From positions 620,001 through 684,000 of the forward strand of contig NZ_JAERRH010000001.1 of assembly GCF_016741855.1 (NCBI RefSeq): a stretch of 64,000 bases of DNA, in the 5' to 3' direction. Positions 59,801 to 64,000 of the stretch are shown piece after piece; the stretch's first letter is position 1; every line of letters begins with the position of its first letter. Made by a program: the position numbers and the translations under genes. The notes beneath the pieces were generated by a model, which did no database searches, was not told where the DNA came from, and saw nothing but the letters and a program-made list of their open reading frames with translations. This stretch comes from Streptomyces musisoli (GTDB taxonomy: Bacteria; Actinomycetota; Actinomycetes; Streptomycetales; Streptomycetaceae).

Positions 59801-61355
59801 CGAGCCTGCTGGGCAGCGGCGCACGGCCGGCCAGGGTGTGGGCCAGTGCCGCCATCGAGACGCCGGGCGTGTGCTCCAGGGCGGCGAGCAGCTCGCCGAT
59901 GTGTTCCTGGAGCAGCTGCGGGCTGCCCGCCGAGACCAGGGCGAGCTGGGGTTCGGGCGCGGCCTGGGCCTGCGCCGGCCGCCGTACGGGGACGGGTGCC
60001 TGCTGCAGGACCACGTGGACGTTCGTGCCGCCGAAGCCGAACGAGCTGACGGCGGCGCACCGCGGGGCGCCGCCGTCCGGCCACGGCCGGACGGTGCCGG
60101 CGACGCGCAGGCCGGCGGCGTCGAGCCCGAGGGCCGGGTTGGGGGTGTAGTCCGGCTGGGGCACGACCGTACGGTGGTGCACCACCAGGGCGGTCTTGAT
60201 CAGCCCCGCGATGCCCGCCGCGGACAGCGAGTGCCCGATGAGCGCCTTGGCCGAGGACAGGTAGCTCAGGCTGGGGTCCTCGTCCGGGTACTCGGCGCGC
60301 AGCCGGCGCAGCGCCTCCACCTCGACGCGGTCGCCGACCGTGGTGCCGGTGCCGTGGGCTTCGATGAATCCGACGGCCGAGGGCGGCAGGCCCGCGTCGG
60401 CGTAGGCGCGGCGCAGGGCCCGCAGCTGTCCTTCCGGCGTGGGGCTCAGGGGGCCGGGCGTGACGCCGTCGTTGGCCGAGCCGATGCCCTTGACGACGGC
60501 GTAGACACGGTCACCGGCGGCCAGCGCGTCCTTCAGGGGACGTACGACGACCGCGCCGGCACCTTCGCCCAGGACGAAGCCGTCGGCCCGTTCGTCGAAC
60601 GGGCGGCACACCCCGTGGGCCGACAGCGCGCCGAGACGGGAGAAGCCCACGAGGCTGTCCGGGGTGAGACTGAGGTAGACGCCGCCGACGACGGCAGTGG
60701 TGCAGGTGCCCTGGCGCAGGTGGAGTACCGCCTGTTCCAGGGCGATCAGTGAGCCGGCGCACGCGGCGTCGACGGCGAAGCTGGGCCCGCCCAGCCCGAA
60801 GTGCCGGCTCACGGCGGCGGGCGCCATGCTGACCAGGCTTCCCGGAAGGGCGAAGGAGTCGGCGACCGCGAGCCGTGCCACGGCCCGGTCCTCGATCGCC
60901 CGCGCGAGGGCGGGGTCGGAAGAACCCTGGGCGATGCCGCGTGCCCTCAGGCTCGCCGTCATCAGCTCCCGGTAGTCGGACGCCGACAGGCCGAAGAAGA
61001 CGCCGGTGCCGTCCCGGTCGAAGCCGCCCCGGCCGAGCCCCGCGTCGTCGAGGGCCTCGCGGGTGACATCGAGCATCAGCCGGTGCTGCGGGTCCATGGC
61101 CTCCGCGCGGCGGGGTGGCAGACCGTAGTGCGAGGCGGCGAAGCGGTCCACTCCGTCGAGGAAGGCGACCTGGTCGGTATAGGCGGTGTCCGGAGCGCAC
61201 CGGTCGACGGGGTCGTGGAACGCGGCGTGGTTCCAGCGCTCCTTCGGGACGGGGGCGAACCGCGGGCGCGCGCCGAGGAGGAGCTGCCAGTAGGCGCGAG
61301 GGCCGTGGGCGCCGGGGAAGCGGCAGCCGAGGCCGACGACGGCGATGTCATTCAT
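56823..61355 (-). CDS. PKS-alpha-oxoamine synthase megaenzyme (KS-AT-ACP-AOS)
   Basis: This 1510-residue protein has four domains. KS (1-~430) has Cys 199 in VDAACAGSL, His 334 in EAHGTGT and His 375 in GHSLSAAG. AT (~560-870) has Ser 657 in GHSLGEF and SSAFHSP, favouring malonyl-CoA. ACP (~1020-1100) has phosphopantetheine Ser 1054 in DLGFDSLM. The C-terminal alpha-oxoamine synthase (~1120-1505) has DEAHSIGVLG and PLP Lys 1351 in GTLSKSLAG. It should extend an acyl chain once or iteratively, then release it by decarboxylative condensation with an amino acid, giving an alpha-aminoketone. There is no KR, DH or TE. ATG 61355 overlaps the upstream exporter stop by 8 bp. Confidence 0.92.
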   Translation of the reverse strand: MNDIAVVGLGCRFPGAHGPRAYWQLLLGARPRFAPVPKERWNHAAFHDPVDRCAPDTAYTDQVAFLDGVDRFAASHYGLPPRRAEAMDPQHRLMLDVTREALDDAGLGRGGFDRDGTGVFFGLSASDYRELMTASLRARGIAQGSSDPALARAIEDRAVARLAVADSFALPGSLVSMAPAAVSRHFGLGGPSFAVDAACAGSLIALEQAVLHLRQGTCTTAVVGGVYLSLTPDSLVGFSRLGALSAHGVCRPFDERADGFVLGEGAGAVVVRPLKDALAAGDRVYAVVKGIGSANDGVTPGPLSPTPEGQLRALRRAYADAGLPPSAVGFIEAHGTGTTVGDRVEVEALRRLRAEYPDEDPSLSYLSSAKALIGHSLSAAGIAGLIKTALVVHHRTVVPQPDYTPNPALGLDAAGLRVAGTVRPWPDGGAPRCAAVSSFGFGGTNVHVVLQQAPVPVRRPAQAQAAPEPQLALVSAGSPQLLQEHIGELLAALEHTPGVSMAALAHTLAGRAPLPSRLAIVAADAAGFTERLRRARQQLAEGTRGDLGDGAFAADAPLPPAGRRVAFVFPGQGSQQPGMLRDLHRRFAEFRRVVGVLGGVAGTDVSGLLYGDRPPEEVRRRLAATEVCQPVLGTVQIAAPRLLAACGVAPDLVLGHSLGEFAAAAAAGFLTDEDTLRLLAHRGAVMQGAEAESRGGMLAVQADKHTCRRLVRGIDDVWLACFNHARQIVVSGTEEGIAALRRVCAEAGIAASVLEASSAFHSPRLARADDAVRTDLARRPLGTPRLPFVSAVSGTVCGEPGRLRELWARHTSGPVHFGDAVRSAYDAGARVFLQVTGGGSLLASVRRNLTDHADVHVVAGTAPDDAWGFPRALARLAVLGVPVDPRSLVRKDDRRPLDLPVARLEERSYWVRRPGPGRKPDMARPPVQTPPRPRSAADDPADDPAVRSSGPATDRTADATDTPAQEAPMRELLDLIQQQVTALRQLSDTLPVTATADAPPRPAAAAPGPLSPPAPCPAPEAEDPVLEHIARVSAFPVERLRAGQLLVDDLGFDSLMLTDLFASLKARWPSLTIDERCARPTVGSVQAMIGEAAPEAGAPPPEEQRRIECFPEVTAHHARIGVLGELRLPNPYFLVHDRGMTDRTVVDGRELVSFSGYNYLGLATHPQVVEAVKEAVDRYGTSASASRLLSGTRPLHLDLEGELARTLGAEEAITLTGGHATNVTVIGHLVGPGDLIVHDALAHDSILQGCRLSGATRRPFPHNDAAALDALLAGIRNRYRRVLVVVEGVYSMDGDIADLPGLVAVKRRHAALLMVDEAHSIGVLGATGRGVGEHFGVERPDVDLWMGTLSKSLAGCGGYVAAGRAVVGYLRYTAPGFVYSAGMTPADSAAALAALRLMRAEPERLTRLRENAALFLRLAREAGVDTGSSEGTPIVPCVVGDSVRTLRLARALFEQGVSVNPILHPAVPEELARLRFFLTSAHTPEQIRYTVAVLGEQLRRAGGAQIAPAA

Positions 61356-63708
61356 GGGAGACCTGCTTCTGTTCTGGTGCCCGGTGCGGGCAGCCGGTTC
61401 GGGAGGGGCGGTGGGGGGACGGGAACGGATAGGGGGACGGGGACGGGGACGGACAGGGGGACGGGGACGGGGGCGGTGACCGTCGGCCTCCGGGCGGCGG
61501 TGGCGGCGGGTGTGCCGGTGCCGTGCCTGGGGCGGGCCGGTGCAAGGGCTCCTGAGCCGGCCCGGACCGACCGCCGAAGGGCCACGGCGCCCACCAGTTC
61601 AGTCCGCCGGCGAGTCGCATGAACGCCGGCACGAGGACACCGCGCACGAGGCTCGCGTCGAGCAGGACGCCCAGGCCCGCCCCGATCCCGAAGAACTGCA
61701 GCAGGGCCACCCGGGAGGTACCGAAGGCGAGGAGCGTGAAGGCGAGCAGGGCGCCCGCCGTGGTGACGATGCCGCCGGTGCGGGCCACACCGGTCACGAT
61801 CGCGTCGGCGGTGTCGTGTCCGGCGTCGTGCGCCTCCTTGATGCGGGCCAGCACGAAGACCTCGTAGTCGACCGAGAGCCCGAAGACGACGCAGAACAGC
61901 AGTACCGGCATGGTCGTGCTGAGCGGGCCGGGCGTGAACCCCAGCAGCGTCCGCAGGTGCCCGTCCTGGAAGACCCACACCATGGCGCCGAGGACCGCGG
62001 CGAGGCTCAGGCAGTTCAGCGCGATCGCCTTCAGCGGCAGCAGGAGGCTGCGGGAGAAGAGGAACAGCAGCAGGAAGGTGCTGCCGGCGATCGCGGCCGC
62101 GGCGAGGGGCAGCCGCCCGGCGATGGTGTCCTTCGCGTCGACGAGCGCGGCGCTCGGACCGCCGACGTGGATCTCGCTGTCCGCGGGCGTCGGCATCCCG
62201 CGGACGGCACGGACGAGGCGCTGGGCGGCGTTCGAGTGCGGGTCGGCCGCCGGCACCACCGAGAACAGCGCGGGAGCGCCGGGACCGGACGGCAGCAGGC
62301 GGGTCGCCGCGGAGCCCGGAGGGGCCACCCGGACGCCGTGCCGCCACACTCCGTACGGTCCGACGATCTCGGCCACGCCGGGCAGTGCGGACAGCCCGGG
62401 TGCGTAGTCGGGCGCGGTCCGGGGCGTACGGCTGGTGAAGAACACCGTGAGGGCGTCGGCGCTGCCCCGGTCGAAGTCGCCGCGCAGCAGGTCACCGGTC
62501 TGGCGGCTGGATGTGGTCCGGGGCAGCGCCCGGTCGTCGGGAGTCGCGAAGCCCGCGTGGGTGAACGGGGCCGCGAGCACCGCCAGCAGGGCCAGCACCG
62601 GCAGTGCGGCGAGCACCGGGCGGTGTACGACGCACCGTGCCAGCCGCTGCCAGAACCGCGAGGCGGAACCGGCCCGGGTCCTGCGGCGCCAGGGCACCGC
62701 CCACGCGTTCACGCGGCGGCCGAGCAGCGCCAGCAGCGCCGGCAGCACCGTCACGGCGGCGACCGCGGCGACGGCCACCACGCTGATGCCGGCGTAGGCG
62801 AAGGAGCGCAGGAAGTACGGCGGGAAGAGCAGCAGCGCCGCCAGCGCCGCGCAGACCGTGGCGGCGCTGAAGAAGATGGTGTGGCCCGCGGCGCATGCCG
62901 TTCGCCGGGCGGCCTCGCGGGGCTCGTGCCCGGCGGTCAGTTCCTCCCGGAACCGGGAGACGATCAGCAGCCCGTAGTCGATGCCCAGGCCGAGTCCGAG
63001 TGCGGTGGTCAGGTTCAGCGCGAACACCGACACATCGGTGACGCCGCCGATGAGGCTGAGGGCCAGCAGGGTCCCGCCGATCGCCAGTACGCCGATCAGC
63101 AGCGGCAGGGCCGCCGCCATCACACTGCCGAACACCAGGACCAGGAGCAGAAGGGTGCCGGGCAGGACGACGGCCTCGGCCCGTTTCAGGTCTGAGGCGG
63201 CCAGCTCCTGCATCTCGTGGTCGGCCAGGGCCGTGCCGCCCACGTGCACCGTGAGGGCCGTCCGGCCGGACAGCGCCGCGCGCACCCGCTCGGCGCGCGG
63301 GCCGAGCTGGTCGCCGTCGCCGTCGACGTGGGCGACCAACAGCGCCGAGCGGCCGTCGCGGCCGCGCAGCTCCGCCGGCCCGCCGCTCCAGTAGGAGGAG
63401 ACGTCGCTCACGTACGGCTGGGCGGTCAGGCGCCGGGTCAGTGCGCGTCCCTCGCTGCGTGCCGCGGGAGCGTCGACTCCGCCGTGGCGGGCCCGCGCGA
63501 CGACGACCAGGTTCGCGGACACGCCCTGGTACGGCGCGGTCACCCGGGCCGCGAAGCTGGAGTCGGAGGCGGGGTCGTCGTACCCCTGCGTCTTCAGCCG
63601 GCCCGTCGCCGACGAGCCGACGAGCAGCGACAGGACGAGGAATCCGAGGGCGGCGAGCAGCACGCACCAGGGGCGACGGGCGGCGCAGGAGCCGAGCCAG
63701 CGGTACAT
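61348..63708 (-). CDS. MMPL-family lipid/RND exporter
   Basis: The 786-residue RND-type transporter has two repeats of a transmembrane helix, an external loop and a helix bundle. GLGLGIDYGLLIVSRFREEL (near residue 245) and VFGLSVDYEVFVLARIKEAH (near residue 625) hold the paired GxxxDY proton-relay motifs. It starts WCVLLAALGFLVLSLLVG, and an ATG with AAAGGAG precedes it. The C-terminal ~70 residues are Pro/Ser/Pro-Ser repeats. Such proteins export lipids and polyketides in actinomycetes. As the first gene of an overlapping pair with the KS-AT-ACP-AOS gene, it probably exports that product and may confer self-protection. Confidence 0.93.
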   Translation of the reverse strand: MYRWLGSCAARRPWCVLLAALGFLVLSLLVGSSATGRLKTQGYDDPASDSSFAARVTAPYQGVSANLVVVARARHGGVDAPAARSEGRALTRRLTAQPYVSDVSSYWSGGPAELRGRDGRSALLVAHVDGDGDQLGPRAERVRAALSGRTALTVHVGGTALADHEMQELAASDLKRAEAVVLPGTLLLLVLVFGSVMAAALPLLIGVLAIGGTLLALSLIGGVTDVSVFALNLTTALGLGLGIDYGLLIVSRFREELTAGHEPREAARRTACAAGHTIFFSAATVCAALAALLLFPPYFLRSFAYAGISVVAVAAVAAVTVLPALLALLGRRVNAWAVPWRRRTRAGSASRFWQRLARCVVHRPVLAALPVLALLAVLAAPFTHAGFATPDDRALPRTTSSRQTGDLLRGDFDRGSADALTVFFTSRTPRTAPDYAPGLSALPGVAEIVGPYGVWRHGVRVAPPGSAATRLLPSGPGAPALFSVVPAADPHSNAAQRLVRAVRGMPTPADSEIHVGGPSAALVDAKDTIAGRLPLAAAAIAGSTFLLLFLFSRSLLLPLKAIALNCLSLAAVLGAMVWVFQDGHLRTLLGFTPGPLSTTMPVLLFCVVFGLSVDYEVFVLARIKEAHDAGHDTADAIVTGVARTGGIVTTAGALLAFTLLAFGTSRVALLQFFGIGAGLGVLLDASLVRGVLVPAFMRLAGGLNWWAPWPFGGRSGPAQEPLHRPAPGTAPAHPPPPPPGGRRSPPPSPSPCPSPSPSPYPFPSPHRPSRTGCPHRAPEQKQVSHE
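61412..61486. repeat. GGGGACGGGGACGG short repeats in MMPL 3' end
   Basis: A run of GACGGG, GACGGA and GGGGACG units (6-12 bp period) encodes the Ser-Pro-rich tail of the exporter on the minus strand. Confidence 0.85.
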
Positions 63709-63809
63709 CCCGTCTCCTTTCCGGTTCGCGTCCGCGGCGGCGGTTCGCGGGGACGGTCGGCTGCCACCGTCTCCCGGGAGCGGTGAGGCGCCCCAGCCCC
63801 GACTACTCG

Positions 63810-64000
63810 TTACTTGACGGAGGGCGCGCAGCGCGGTAGCGGCGGCTCGGCGGCGGTCCGGCCGCGCTTGTTTCGCGTACCTGTGCGAAGATCACGTGTC
63901 CCGTCGTCTCCGGCGGTGGGGCCGGCCAGGGGGGCTTCGCACGTCATTCGGCGCATGGCCTCGACCAGCGCGCGCCGCGGTCCCTCCCCCTGGTCCCGAT
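63810..64000 (-). CDS. Unidentified C-terminal fragment (runs off window)
   Basis: A minus-strand frame is open from the window end to TAA at 63810. It includes GEGPRRALVEAMRRMTCEAPLAGP and a basic end (TRNKRGRTAAEPPLPRC). Third-position GC is high in the first 30 codons and falls off afterwards, so either the last codons or the whole frame may not be real. I cannot assign a family. The 101 bases 63709-63809 upstream of the MMPL gene probably hold its promoter. Confidence 0.3.
   Translation of the reverse strand, partial: RDQGEGPRRALVEAMRRMTCEAPLAGPTAGDDGTRDLRTGTRNKRGRTAAEPPLPRCAPSVK

Overview
This 64-kb window is chromosomal DNA from an actinomycete, almost certainly a Streptomyces. It is very GC-rich, with strong third-position G/C bias, frequent GTG starts and four-base ATGA overlaps. 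It carries Streptomyces-type gene families (AfsA, SARP, gamma-butyrolactone receptors, DUF5955, AIM24) and two candidate TTA (bldA) codons in one small gene. No rRNA, tRNA, CRISPR array or complete insertion sequence was seen.

Layout. 1-2.5 kb: a partial membrane protein, a YihY/BrkB-like membrane protein and a convergent PfkB sugar kinase. 2.6-12.0 kb: a nine-gene, mostly overlapping, leftward operon with no PKS or NRPS core. It has a P-loop kinase, a GH3-type adenylating amide synthetase, two methyltransferases, an FAD oxygenase, an aminoacyl-tRNA-synthetase-like protein, a protein of unknown family, a LysR effector domain without HTH and a hydrolase. It looks like a small specialised-metabolite cluster. 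12.5-14 kb: WrbA plus decayed TetR and GNAT genes. 14-21.5 kb: a gamma-butyrolactone signalling block with a SARP/cyclase-homology regulator, two receptor-type TetR genes, an SDR, a HAD protein and AfsA. Candidate receptor operators lie at the regulatory promoters. 21.7-27.4 kb: a SWIM-domain protein and a SNF2 helicase in one operon.

27.4-34.3 kb: sugar metabolism, comprising a ROK kinase, a CUT2-like ABC importer, a GntR regulator and a Gfo/Idh/MocA dehydrogenase. A TGTCCGGACA palindrome is shared by the two promoter regions. 34.5-38.2 kb: a P450 and a two-component system. 38.4-40.1 kb: a small membrane protein, a secreted RNase Sa-type ribonuclease and an AIM24 protein. 40.4-47.0 kb: purine catabolism (allantoicase, allantoinase, AllR-like regulator, MobA-like nucleotidyltransferase, malate synthase), which routes ureide-derived glyoxylate to malate. 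47.1-52.4 kb: a HipA-like protein and two divergent IucA/IucC siderophore synthetases, one with in-frame repeat expansions. 52.6-56.8 kb: two exported proteins, an HxlR regulator and an AlaT-like aminotransferase. 56.8-63.7 kb: a two-gene operon encoding an MMPL exporter and a KS-AT-ACP-alpha-oxoamine synthase megaenzyme, probably making and exporting an aminoketone lipid.

A recurring oddity is tandem arrays with periods of 6-60 bp. Many sit at or across the 3' ends of genes and include copies of the gene terminus, and two have expanded inside coding sequence. Function calls come from motifs read by eye; no database search was run.
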